Source of the DNA: Limnohabitans sp. Bal53
GTDB taxonomy: Bacteria; Pseudomonadota; Gammaproteobacteria; Burkholderiales; Burkholderiaceae_C
Assembly (NCBI RefSeq): GCF_003063355.1
Contig: NZ_NESH01000005.1
Span: 62,001-126,000 of the forward strand
Length of the DNA: 64,000 nucleotides
Direction: 5' to 3'
The position numbers and the translations under genes were made by a program. Below the pieces are notes generated by a model. It was not told where the DNA came from. It worked only from the letters and a program-made list of their open reading frames with translations, and did no database searches. Shown one piece after another: positions 36,196 to 45,820 of this stretch. Every line of letters begins with the position of its first letter. The first letter of the stretch is position 1.

Positions 36196-36951
36196 TCAGC
36201 TTTCCGAAAGTTGTTTTAGCGCAGTCATGTTGGTGATAGAAATTCGGGAGTAATGCAATCGCACCAACCCTTCAGCCTCCATTTTTTTCAACGCAAAATT
36301 CACACTTTGACGGCTGACGCCGAGCATGTCAGCGACATCGGTTTGTGAAAGACCAATGTCCACGTCAGTTGAAACGAGAGACGACTTCTTTGCAAAGAGA
36401 TCGGCACACATGCACAGAATATGAGCCAGTCTATTTTCCAAAACCCATGCTGGATCGGCCGCCAATCGGTCGTACATCAAACGCATGCGACGCACCAATA
36501 AACGTTCACACGCCATGACCAAACTGATGTGTTGGTGACGCAAATCTGTCAATTCTTGTGCATTGAACTCCATGACTAACGCATCGTTGCGGGCAAGCAC
36601 ATCATGTAAATGTGCGCCCCCGTCAATCATCCCTGTGAAGCTTATAAAGTCTCCAGGTAGTGCCAGACCGACCAAATGGCGATGGCCATCGGACTGGATT
36701 CGTGCAATTTCTAAAACGCCATCCAGGAGCATGCAGACACGTGTAACGGGCATGCCAGATCTGCACACATATTCACCTTTTGCAACTTGCTTGGCTCTTC
36801 CAATGTTGATCAATGCATTCAGTACTGTTTGCGAACAGGTATTGAAAGCAGGCGATCGCGCCAAGAGCTGTTGCGCAAGATCTTGTGGACATGACGAACC
36901 AACAAGCCCAACGGGAAGTTGATTTGCCTTCGCTGTGACAATTTTCCCCAT
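36196..36951 (-). CDS. Crp/Fnr-family transcriptional regulator
   Basis: Regulator of 251 residues with a nucleotide-binding-like barrel (about residues 35-150) and a Crp-type HTH near the C-terminus (LSQTDVADMLGVSRQSVNFALKKM). The recognition helix carries R-Q-S-V-N rather than the E-x2-SR of FNR, so its operator should differ from TTGAT-type boxes. The N-terminal extension has cysteines at about residues 21 and 38, but no FNR cluster pattern. It lies 124 bases upstream of the ThDP-sulfatase operon in the same orientation and is the likely controller. Confidence 0.87.
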   Translation of the reverse strand: MGKIVTAKANQLPVGLVGSSCPQDLAQQLLARSPAFNTCSQTVLNALINIGRAKQVAKGEYVCRSGMPVTRVCMLLDGVLEIARIQSDGHRHLVGLALPGDFISFTGMIDGGAHLHDVLARNDALVMEFNAQELTDLRHQHISLVMACERLLVRRMRLMYDRLAADPAWVLENRLAHILCMCADLFAKKSSLVSTDVDIGLSQTDVADMLGVSRQSVNFALKKMEAEGLVRLHYSRISITNMTALKQLSES

Positions 36952-37456
36952 CAGAAATCACCATTTTCAAATTTTTCAACTATCACATTTTTAGATGAAT
37001 GAGGCTTCATTTTGGCTTCCCATATTGAATAACCTTCATTCGCACAGTCATCTCACCCTCAACTCAGCTTAACTCAGCGTTGTCCAACGCTGCAAACAAT
37101 TGAAAATATAGGGCTAACCCTAGATAAAGCCATTTCGAATACGACTTCAATCCAGACGATGTGATGCCTTCAACTGAGGCCATCAACGCTCTAGGTATGC
37201 GCCAGTATCAAGTAAATGATGTCGATGCATTAAGGCGGGCTGTCGAGTTTGCTCAGATTTTCGTGACAGGCTTAGGTGGTACATTCGCCCGCATTCCACT
37301 GGCATCTTGAGATCAAAAAGAGCCTGACCCACACATAGAAATCAGAGGCAAATTCATGGACGTGAGTGATCAGACAGCATGGGTGGTGTACATATTTCCC
37401 CGGGTAAACCCTGATGCCTGCTTGCGCCAAGCCATAAAGTCTATTTGGGTTTCGAT
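36952..37456. promoter_or_regulatory. 505-base intergenic region with inverted repeats and a possible gene remnant
   Basis: AT-rich region between the Crp/Fnr gene (minus) and a LysR gene (plus). It has TGAA-N6-TTCA with further CTTCATT copies around 37000-37037, and a perfect hairpin CAGCGTTG-TC-CAACGCTG at 37075-37092. From about 37140 to 37310 a plus-strand frame stays open and ends AQIFVTGLGGTFARIPLAS. It has no ribosome site, and I treat it as a remnant of unknown origin. Confidence 0.4.
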
Positions 37457-38407
37457 ATGAAGCAGCCGCATCTTTTCGACAAGATCGACCTTCAACTCAT
37501 TCGAACCCTTCACATCTTGCTCATCGAACGCAGTGTCTCCAAAACCGCCATGCGGCTGGGCCAGCAGCAGCCGGCTGTGTCGGTGGCGCTTCGGCGTCTG
37601 CGCGAGCTGACCGGTGACCCGATCTTGGTGCGTTCGGGCACCGGCATGGTGCCCACCGATGTTGGCTTGCGCATGCTGGGGCCTGTCACGCAAATCTTGC
37701 AATCGGCCGAAAGCCTGTTTTCTCCCGCTCGGGCGTTTGATCCGGCCCACGCGCAAGAGACATTTCGAATTGCCGCCAGCGACACGCTGGACCCGCTGTT
37801 TTTGCCTTCGGTCATGGCTCGCATCAAGTCATTGGCGCCGGATTGCCGGGTCGAGGTGCATGCCTTGTCAGCGCAGGCGCAATACGCACACGATCTGGGC
37901 CAGGGCCTGATCGACGTGGTGATTGGCAACTGGGCCCAGCCCAGCGAGGAGTTGCACCGCGCCCAGTTGTTTGAAGACGACATCATGAGCCTCGTCAGCA
38001 GCAAACACCCGGCTGTGCGCCGGGGATGGACGCAAGATGACTGGCTGGCCTGCGAGCACATCGCGCCCACGCCGGCCTATCCGGGCTGGCGCGGCGTGAT
38101 CGATGAGCACCTGGACCGCTTGGGGCTGGAGCGCCACATTTCGGCGCGGTGTGCCCACTTTGGCCTGATGCCGCGCATGGTGGCATCGAGTTTGCTTGTG
38201 CTGACCACGGGGCGACACTACTGCCAGCGCTTTCTGGAAGGCGACGTGCCTTCGGACTTGGCTTTGCTGCAGTGTCCGGTGCCTTTTCCCAAGATGGTCT
38301 ATTACCAGCTTTGGCACGAACGCAGCCACAACGCCGAGGCGGCCCGGTGGCTGCGAGAACAGGTGAAAATCAGCGCTTTGCAGTTGTCGTCCCCGACAGC
38401 TGCCTGA
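37457..38407 (+). CDS. LysR-family regulator upstream of the nucleoside ABC transporter
   Basis: LysR-type regulator of 316 residues. The N-terminal HTH reads SVSKTAMRLGQQQPAVSVALRRLRE (about residues 25-50), followed by the GDPILVRSGTGMVPTD stretch seen in the PnbR/NodD-like subgroup. The start is the ATG at 37457; an in-frame TTG at 37445 is the only nearby alternative. It lies 39 bases before the ABC transporter ATPase gene in the same direction and may be co-transcribed with it. The ligand is unknown; purines are a reasonable guess from context. Confidence 0.85.
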   Translation: MKQPHLFDKIDLQLIRTLHILLIERSVSKTAMRLGQQQPAVSVALRRLRELTGDPILVRSGTGMVPTDVGLRMLGPVTQILQSAESLFSPARAFDPAHAQETFRIAASDTLDPLFLPSVMARIKSLAPDCRVEVHALSAQAQYAHDLGQGLIDVVIGNWAQPSEELHRAQLFEDDIMSLVSSKHPAVRRGWTQDDWLACEHIAPTPAYPGWRGVIDEHLDRLGLERHISARCAHFGLMPRMVASSLLVLTTGRHYCQRFLEGDVPSDLALLQCPVPFPKMVYYQLWHERSHNAEAARWLREQVKISALQLSSPTAA

Positions 38408-38446
38408 ACCTTCCTGACGACAAAACCAACAAGAACATCTACAGAC

Positions 38447-40000
38447 ATGACCACACCCCTTTTGTCTTTGCAAGGCATCACCAAGCGCTACCCGGGCGTG
38501 GTGGCCAACCAGGACGTGTCGCTGACCGTGATGCCCGGCCAGGCCCATGCTGTGCTGGGCGAAAACGGCGCGGGCAAGTCCACACTGATGAAAATCATCT
38601 ACGGCTCGGTCAAGCCTGACGAGGGCCAGGTGGTGTTCAACGGCCAGCCAGTCAGCATCCGCAACCCGCAAGAGGCGCGCAAGCTGGGCATCAGCATGGT
38701 GTTTCAGCACTTCAGCCTGTTTGACACGCTCACCGTGGCTGAAAACGTTTGGCTGGGTCTGGACAAGTCGCTGAGCTTGGCCGAAGTGACCGAGCGCATC
38801 GTGGCCAAAGCCAGCGAGTACGGCCTGGACCTGGAGCCCGAGCGCCCGGTGCACACCCTGAGCGTGGGCGAGATGCAGCGGGTCGAGATCATCCGTGCGC
38901 TGTTGACTGAACCCAAGTTGTTGATTTTGGACGAGCCCACTTCGGTGTTGACGCCGCAGGCGGTGGAGAAATTGTTTGTGGTCTTGCACAAGCTGGTCGG
39001 CCTGGGCGTGAGCATTTTGTACATCTCGCACAAGTTGCACGAGATCCGGGCGCTGTGCAGTGCCTGCACGGTGCTGCGTGGCGGCAGGCTCACGGGTGTA
39101 TGTGACCCGCGAGAAGAAACGAACGCTTCGCTCAGCCGCTTGATGATCGGCGCCGAGCCCCCGGCCTTGCAGCATGTGGCGCGTGCGCCGGGCGAGGTGG
39201 TGTTATCGGTGCAGGGCCTGAGCCTTATGCGGCAAGACCCGTTTGGCGTGGACCTGGAGGGCATCAACTTGCAGGTGCGGGCGGGCGAGGTGGTGGGCCT
39301 GGCCGGGGTGTCAGGCAATGGCCAGAAAGAATTGATGTGGGCCTTGTCGGGTGAAGACACCCGGGCGGGCGTGCAGTGCGGCGCGGCCAGTGTGAGTTTG
39401 TTGGGTCAGCCGGTGGCGGCCATGGGGCCGGTTCCACGCAGGCAAATGGGCTTGCACTTTGTGCCCGAAGAGCGCTTAGGGCGCGGCGCTGTGCCGTCGC
39501 TGAGCCTGTCGCAAAACCTGTTGCTCACGCGCAGCGAAGCCGTGGGCGCGGGCGGTTGGGTGCGCATGGGGGCGTTGGCCGATCAGGCGCGCAGCATCAT
39601 CGACCGCTTCAAGGTCAAGGCGTCTGGCCCAGATGCCCCAGCGCAGTCGCTGTCGGGCGGCAATTTGCAAAAGTTCATCGTGGGGCGCGAGATCAGCGCT
39701 TCGCCCAAGTTGCTCATCGTCTCGCAGCCCACTTGGGGTGTGGACGTGGGCGCGGCGGCGCAGATTCGCGCCGAGATTTTGGCGCTGCGCGACGCGGGTT
39801 GTGCAGTGCTGGTGGTGAGTGAGGAGTTGGAAGAATTGTTCGAGTTGTCTGACCGATTGCATGTGATCGCCAAGGGGCGCTTGTCGCCGTCTGTGGCGCG
39901 GGCCGAGGCCACGGTGGCGCTGATTGGCGAGTGGATGAGCGGCTTGTGGCCTGTCTCCCAGAACGACAAGTCACAGGAGGCGCAACATGCTCAAGCTTGA
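38447..40000 (+). CDS. BMP-type nucleoside ABC transporter, ATP-binding protein
   Basis: Tandem ATPase of 517 residues with two ABC domains. Domain one has the Walker A GENGAGKST near residue 42, signature LSVGEMQRVEI and Walker B LLILDEPTSVL. Domain two has a degenerate Walker A (GVSGNGQKEL) and signature LSGGNLQKF, as in YufO/NupA-type and rhamnose/ribose-type proteins. The domain-two Walker B reads LLIVSQPTWGVD, with Q where E is usual. It energises uptake with the two permeases and the lipoprotein downstream. The product likely imports purine nucleosides or bases. It overlaps the first permease gene. Confidence 0.92.
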   Translation: MTTPLLSLQGITKRYPGVVANQDVSLTVMPGQAHAVLGENGAGKSTLMKIIYGSVKPDEGQVVFNGQPVSIRNPQEARKLGISMVFQHFSLFDTLTVAENVWLGLDKSLSLAEVTERIVAKASEYGLDLEPERPVHTLSVGEMQRVEIIRALLTEPKLLILDEPTSVLTPQAVEKLFVVLHKLVGLGVSILYISHKLHEIRALCSACTVLRGGRLTGVCDPREETNASLSRLMIGAEPPALQHVARAPGEVVLSVQGLSLMRQDPFGVDLEGINLQVRAGEVVGLAGVSGNGQKELMWALSGEDTRAGVQCGAASVSLLGQPVAAMGPVPRRQMGLHFVPEERLGRGAVPSLSLSQNLLLTRSEAVGAGGWVRMGALADQARSIIDRFKVKASGPDAPAQSLSGGNLQKFIVGREISASPKLLIVSQPTWGVDVGAAAQIRAEILALRDAGCAVLVVSEELEELFELSDRLHVIAKGRLSPSVARAEATVALIGEWMSGLWPVSQNDKSQEAQHAQA

Positions 40001-41060
40001 ACCCCGTCCCCAGGCCTCGCGCCTGTGGACTTATGCATCGCCCCTGCTGGCGCTGGTGCTCACCGTGCTGCTGGGCGTGGCGCTGTTCATGGCGCTGGGC
40101 AAAGACCCGGTGCGCGGGCTGCAAATGTTCTTTTGGGAGCCGGTCAAAACCAGTTACGCCCTGGGCGAGTTGATGGTCAAGGCCACGCCGCTCTTGGTCA
40201 TCGCTTTGGGTTTGTCGGTGTGTTTCAGGTCCAACGTCTGGAACATCGGGGCCGAGGGCCAGTTTGTCATCGGCGCGGTGTGCGCCGGGGGCGTGGCGCT
40301 CTTGGCCGACAAAGACACAGGTCGCTGGATTGTGCTGGCCGTGTTGCTGGCGGGTGTGCTGGGCGGCATGTTGTGGGCGGGCATCACAGCGCTGCTGCGC
40401 GACCGCTTCAATGCCAGCGAGATTTTGGTCAGCCTGATGCTGGTTTACGTGGCCGACATGGTGCTGAGTTACCTGGTTTATGGTCCTTGGAAAGACCCAG
40501 CCGGATTCAATTTTCCGCAGTCCAAAACCTTCGAGGCGGTCACGCAGATCCCGCGTTTGATGGACGGCTCGCGCGTCAGCGTGGGCTTGCTCTTGGCGCT
40601 GGTGGGTGCTGGCTTGCTGTGGGTGTTCTTGTTCCGCACACGGGCGGGCTTTGCCCAGCAAGTGGGCGGTCTGGCCCCTGATGCGGCGCGCTACGCAGGT
40701 TTTTCTTCGCGTAAGGCGCTGTGGGTGGCGCTCATGGTGTCGGGCGGCGCGGCGGGTTTGGCGGGCGCTTTGGAGGTGGCTGGGCCCATCGGACAGCTGA
40801 CGCCTTATGTACCGGCGGGCTATGGTTTTGCCGCCATCATCGTGGCCTTTGTCGGGCGCTTGCACCCGGCGGGCATGGTGCTGTCGGCGGTGCTGATGAG
40901 CATGTTCTACATCGGCGGCGAGTTGGCGCAGTCGCGCCTGGGTCTGCCCAAGTCGATCACTGGCGTGTTCCAGGGTTTGCTGCTGTTTTGTTTGTTGGCG
41001 TGTGACACGCTGGTGGCCTACCGCTTGCGCTGGGTGGCGGTCAAGAAAGGAGGCGTGTGA
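39987..41060 (+). CDS. BMP-type nucleoside ABC transporter, permease 1
   Basis: Inner-membrane permease of 357 residues with about nine or ten hydrophobic segments and the BPD_transp_2 signature (NIGAEGQFVIGAVCAGGVALL, then YGFAAIIVAFVGRLHPAGM near the end). It pairs with the second permease to form the channel of a nucleoside importer of the YufOPQ/NupABC type. The start lies 14 bases inside the ATPase gene, and its stop overlaps the next gene's start, so the operon is tightly coupled. Confidence 0.91.
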   Translation: MLKLEPRPQASRLWTYASPLLALVLTVLLGVALFMALGKDPVRGLQMFFWEPVKTSYALGELMVKATPLLVIALGLSVCFRSNVWNIGAEGQFVIGAVCAGGVALLADKDTGRWIVLAVLLAGVLGGMLWAGITALLRDRFNASEILVSLMLVYVADMVLSYLVYGPWKDPAGFNFPQSKTFEAVTQIPRLMDGSRVSVGLLLALVGAGLLWVFLFRTRAGFAQQVGGLAPDAARYAGFSSRKALWVALMVSGGAAGLAGALEVAGPIGQLTPYVPAGYGFAAIIVAFVGRLHPAGMVLSAVLMSMFYIGGELAQSRLGLPKSITGVFQGLLLFCLLACDTLVAYRLRWVAVKKGGV

Positions 41061-41980
41061 TGGAGTCATATGCATTGCTGATCGCGGCCACCCTGAACGC
41101 GGGGACGGTGCTGGCCATTGCCGCTTTGGGTTTGCTGATCAATGAAAAAGCAGGCGTGGTGAACTTGGGGGCCGAGGGCATGATGCTGTGCGCGGCCATC
41201 GCGGGCTTTGCGGCTGTGGTGCACACCGGCAACGACTGGCTGGGCTTTGCGGCGGGCATGGGCGCGGGCGCGGTGTTGGCGGCCATTTTTGGGGTGCTGG
41301 TCATTTGGCTGGGCACCAACCAATACGCCACGGGGCTGGCGCTGAGTCTTTTTGGTGTGGGCTTTTCTGCCTTTGTGGGCATTGGTTATGTGAAAGAAAA
41401 ACTGCCCGAGCGGCCCCATTTTGCGGTGCCTTATCTGGCCGACATTCCGCTGGTGGGGCCCGCCTTGTTCAAACAGCATCCGCTCGTTTATGGGGCGATG
41501 GCGCTGGTGTTGGCCCTGATTTGGTTCCTGTACAAAAGCCGCACCGGTTTGGTGCTGCGGGCGGTGGGCGAATCGCCCGCTTCGGCACACGCCTTGGGCT
41601 ACCCGGTGCGCCGCATTCGCCTTGCGGCGGTGGTGGCCGGGGGCTCACTGTGCGGCCTGGCCGGGGCCTACATCTCGGTGATTTACACCCCGCTGTGGGT
41701 CGAGGGCATGGTGGCAGGCAAGGGCTGGATTGCCCTGGCATTGACCACCTTTGCCACCTGGCGTCCGGCACGGGTCTTGCTCGGTGCTTACCTGTTTGGT
41801 GGCGTGACCATGCTGCAGTTCCATTTGCAAGGCATGGGCGTGCAAGTGCCCAGCCAGTTGCTCACGGCGCTGCCCTACATCGCCACCATCGTGGTGCTGG
41901 CCCTGATCTCGCGCAACCCAGCCTGGATTCGCGTGAACATGCCGGCGTCGCTGGGTAAACCGTTTTATCCCGGTTCATAA
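41060..41980 (+). CDS. BMP-type nucleoside ABC transporter, permease 2
   Basis: Second permease, 306 residues, with the shortened BPD_transp_2 fold: NEKAGVVNLGAEGMML near residue 30 and GKGWIALALTTFATWRPARVL near 220. The start is the ATG at 41060, sharing bases with the preceding TGA. It forms a heterodimer with permease 1. The following gene encodes the binding lipoprotein, giving the complete ATPase-permease-permease-receptor order. Confidence 0.91.
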   Translation: MESYALLIAATLNAGTVLAIAALGLLINEKAGVVNLGAEGMMLCAAIAGFAAVVHTGNDWLGFAAGMGAGAVLAAIFGVLVIWLGTNQYATGLALSLFGVGFSAFVGIGYVKEKLPERPHFAVPYLADIPLVGPALFKQHPLVYGAMALVLALIWFLYKSRTGLVLRAVGESPASAHALGYPVRRIRLAAVVAGGSLCGLAGAYISVIYTPLWVEGMVAGKGWIALALTTFATWRPARVLLGAYLFGGVTMLQFHLQGMGVQVPSQLLTALPYIATIVVLALISRNPAWIRVNMPASLGKPFYPGS

Positions 41981-42024
41981 TCTCGTTTTTTCAACCCCTG
42001 TAACCCTGATCCAAAGGACCTGAC

Positions 42025-43164
42025 ATGACAGACCTCTCCAAGCGCTCCATCGTCAAGATGGTGGCCCTGACCGCTGTGGCCGCCGCCGCACTGGTCGGCT
42101 GTGGCAAAAAAGAAGAAGCCCCCAAGGCTGAAGCCCCGGCTGCTGCGCCCGCCAAGCCCGAGCCGCTGAAGATCGCGTTTGCTTATGTCGGCCCTGTGGG
42201 CGACGGCGGCTGGACCTTTGCGCACGACAACGGCCGCAAGGAAATCGAAAAAGCCTTCGGCGACAAAGTGGTCACCACTTTTGTTGAAAAAGTGCCAGAA
42301 AGCGCTGACGCTGAGCGCGTGATCCGCGACATGGCCGCTCAAGGCAATAAGCTGATTTTTGGTACCACTTTTGGCTACATGGAGCCCATGCTCAAAGTGG
42401 CTGCTGACAACAAAGAAGTGAAATTCGAACACGCCACCGGCTACAAAACGGCCGAGAACATGCGCACTTACGACAGCCGCACCTACGAAGGCGCGTACAT
42501 GGCTGGCGTGATCGCGGGCAAGATGACCAAAACCAACACCTTGGGCGTGGTCGCCTCCATCCCAATCCCTGAAGTGGTGCGCAACATCAACAGCTTCACC
42601 ATGGGCGCGCAATCGGTCAACCCCAAGATCAAGACCAAAGTGGTCTGGGTGAACGAGTGGTTCAACCCACCGAAAGAAACCGAAGCCGCTACTTCGCTGA
42701 TCAACGGCGGCGCGGACGTGCTGATGCAAAACACCGACTCGTCGGCCGTGTTGCAGACCGCCGAAAAAATGGGCAAGCGTGCCTTTGGCTGGGACTCCGA
42801 CATGACCGCCTACGGCCCCAAGGCCCACCTGGGTTCGGCCGTGATCAACTGGGGCCCTTACTACGTCAAGGCCGTGGGTGAAGCCCTGGAAGGCAAGTGG
42901 AGCACCGGTCAAAGCTGGTGGGGCGTGAAAGAAGGCGCGATCGACATGGTCAACGTGGCCGCTGACGTGCCTGAAGACACCCAGAAGAAAATCGCTGACA
43001 TCAAAGCCGGTCTGAAAGACGGCAGCTTCTCCATCTGGAAAGGCCCGATCGTGGACCAAGCCGGTAAAGAAGTGCTGGCCAAAGACGCTGTGGCCGACGA
43101 CAAGTTCTTGGGTGGCGTGATGTTCTACGTCAAGGGCGTGGAAGGCAAGATCCCAGGCAAGTGA
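42025..43164 (+). CDS. BMP-family nucleoside-binding lipoprotein
   Basis: Solute receptor of 379 residues with a lipoprotein signal (lipobox LVGC, cysteine at about 26) and a low-complexity A/P/K/E linker before the mature domain. The BMP (PnrA-like) fold is clear from AFAYVGPVGDGGWTFAHDNGR, the GTTFGYMEP motif and EWFNPPKETEAA. Family members bind purine nucleosides. It is the last gene of the transporter operon, with GGACC spacing at the start, and ends just before a strong terminator. A second BMP protein is encoded at 49884. Confidence 0.92.
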   Translation: MTDLSKRSIVKMVALTAVAAAALVGCGKKEEAPKAEAPAAAPAKPEPLKIAFAYVGPVGDGGWTFAHDNGRKEIEKAFGDKVVTTFVEKVPESADAERVIRDMAAQGNKLIFGTTFGYMEPMLKVAADNKEVKFEHATGYKTAENMRTYDSRTYEGAYMAGVIAGKMTKTNTLGVVASIPIPEVVRNINSFTMGAQSVNPKIKTKVVWVNEWFNPPKETEAATSLINGGADVLMQNTDSSAVLQTAEKMGKRAFGWDSDMTAYGPKAHLGSAVINWGPYYVKAVGEALEGKWSTGQSWWGVKEGAIDMVNVAADVPEDTQKKIADIKAGLKDGSFSIWKGPIVDQAGKEVLAKDAVADDKFLGGVMFYVKGVEGKIPGK

Positions 43165-43197
43165 TAGAAGGCGCCCCAACGGCGCTGAACGAACGAA

Positions 43198-43229
43198 GCC
43201 GCCCGATGCAAGTCGGGCGGCTTTTTTTT
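43198..43229 (+). terminator. Rho-independent terminator after the nucleoside ABC operon
   Basis: Perfect nine-base stem GCCGCCCGA / TCGGGCGGC with a six-base loop (TGCAAG), followed by eight T residues (43222-43229). It is located 34 bases after the BMP lipoprotein gene. Confidence 0.92.
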
Positions 43230-43270
43230 GATACCCTGAGACCCTCGCTCACACCTTCAAGGCCCAAGCT

Positions 43271-44497
43271 TTGTTCAACCACCTCGAAGCCCCCACCGCC
43301 GCACGCAGAAGCTGGCGGCAAATCTTGTCAGACTTTGGCAGCACCTACGCCGCCAATGCCCTGATTGGTTTTATCTTCGCTGCCACTGGCCCGGTGGCCA
43401 TCATTTTGTCGGTGGGCACTGGCGGTGGGCTGTCGCCCGAGGAGCTGGCGTCCTGGGTGTTCGGGGTGTTCTTTGTCAATGGCTTGGTCACTTTGTTGAT
43501 GAGCTGGCGCTTCACCACGCCCTTGGCCTTTGGCTGGACGATACCCGGCACGGTGCTGGTGGGGCCGGCTTTGCAGCACCTGAGTTTTGCTGAGGTGATT
43601 GGCGCTTTTTATGCGACCAGTGCGCTGATCTTGGTGCTGGGTCTGAGCGGCTGGGTCAAGCGCGTCATGGCGGCGCTGCCCATGCCGATTGTCATGGGCA
43701 TGGTGGCCGGGGTGTTTTTGCGCTTTGGCCTGGACATCGTGCGGGCGCTGCAAAGCGACGTGGCCATTGCAGCGCCCATGGTGGCGGTCTTTTTGTTGCT
43801 GTCTGCCCGGGCCGATTGGGGCAAGCGCCTGCCGCCGGTCATTGGTGCCTTGCTGGTGGGGGCTTTGGCGGTGGCGGTGTCGGGCCGTCTCGATGCGGCT
43901 GCCTTGGGGCAACTGACCTTGGCGCAGCCGGTGATTCAGGCTCCGGTGTGGTCGTTTGCCGCAATGCTGGAGCTGGTGGTGCCCCTGGCCATCACGGTGC
44001 TGGTGGTGCAAAACGGCCAAGGTGTGGCCGTGCTCAAAAACGCCGGGCACGAGCCACCCGTCAACATGATCGCTGTGGCCTGCGGTATAGGTGCCGCCAT
44101 CAGCGCGGTTTTTGGCGCGGTCAGCACTTGCCTCACGGGGCCGACCAATGGCTTGCTCACCTCGTCCGGCGAGAAACCACGCCACTACACTGGGGCGCTG
44201 ATGTTCGGCGTGTTGGCGCTGTTGTTCGGCCTGATGGCGCCCACCTTCACCGGTTTGATGCTGGCCGCGCCCAAGGAGTTCATCATGGTGCTGGGCGGCT
44301 TGGCCATGCTGCGCGTGCTTCAAGGCGCGTTTGTGGCTTCGTTTGGTGCAGGCAAGTTTTCGCTCGGTGCACTGGTGAGTTTGCTGGTCACGGTGGCCGA
44401 CATCGGCTTGTTCAACATTGGCGCGGCTTTTTGGGGCCTTGTCGCCGGGTTCGCGGTGTCGTGGTGGATGGAGCGGGGCGATTTTCAGCACCGCTGA
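43271..44497 (+). CDS. BenE-family transporter (benzoate/proton symporter-like)
   Basis: Polytopic membrane protein of 408 residues with about twelve hydrophobic segments. The BenE family block NALIGFIFAATGPVAIILSVG lies near residue 28, and GPTNGLLTSS and AAPKEFIMVLGGLAML follow later. BenE members take up benzoate or related aromatics; the family is related to nucleobase-ascorbate permeases, and the purine genes nearby allow a nucleobase role. The start is TTG at 43271, because no ATG or GTG occurs earlier in frame after the terminator. The small gene that follows begins 22 bases downstream. Confidence 0.82.
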   Translation: MFNHLEAPTAARRSWRQILSDFGSTYAANALIGFIFAATGPVAIILSVGTGGGLSPEELASWVFGVFFVNGLVTLLMSWRFTTPLAFGWTIPGTVLVGPALQHLSFAEVIGAFYATSALILVLGLSGWVKRVMAALPMPIVMGMVAGVFLRFGLDIVRALQSDVAIAAPMVAVFLLLSARADWGKRLPPVIGALLVGALAVAVSGRLDAAALGQLTLAQPVIQAPVWSFAAMLELVVPLAITVLVVQNGQGVAVLKNAGHEPPVNMIAVACGIGAAISAVFGAVSTCLTGPTNGLLTSSGEKPRHYTGALMFGVLALLFGLMAPTFTGLMLAAPKEFIMVLGGLAMLRVLQGAFVASFGAGKFSLGALVSLLVTVADIGLFNIGAAFWGLVAGFAVSWWMERGDFQHR

Positions 44498-44518
44498 AGA
44501 CCCTACAGAGCAGCGAGC

Positions 44519-45795
<1,277 letters not shown>

Positions 45796-45820
45796 GTGGT
45801 TTGCCTGTCAAAATGCCACG

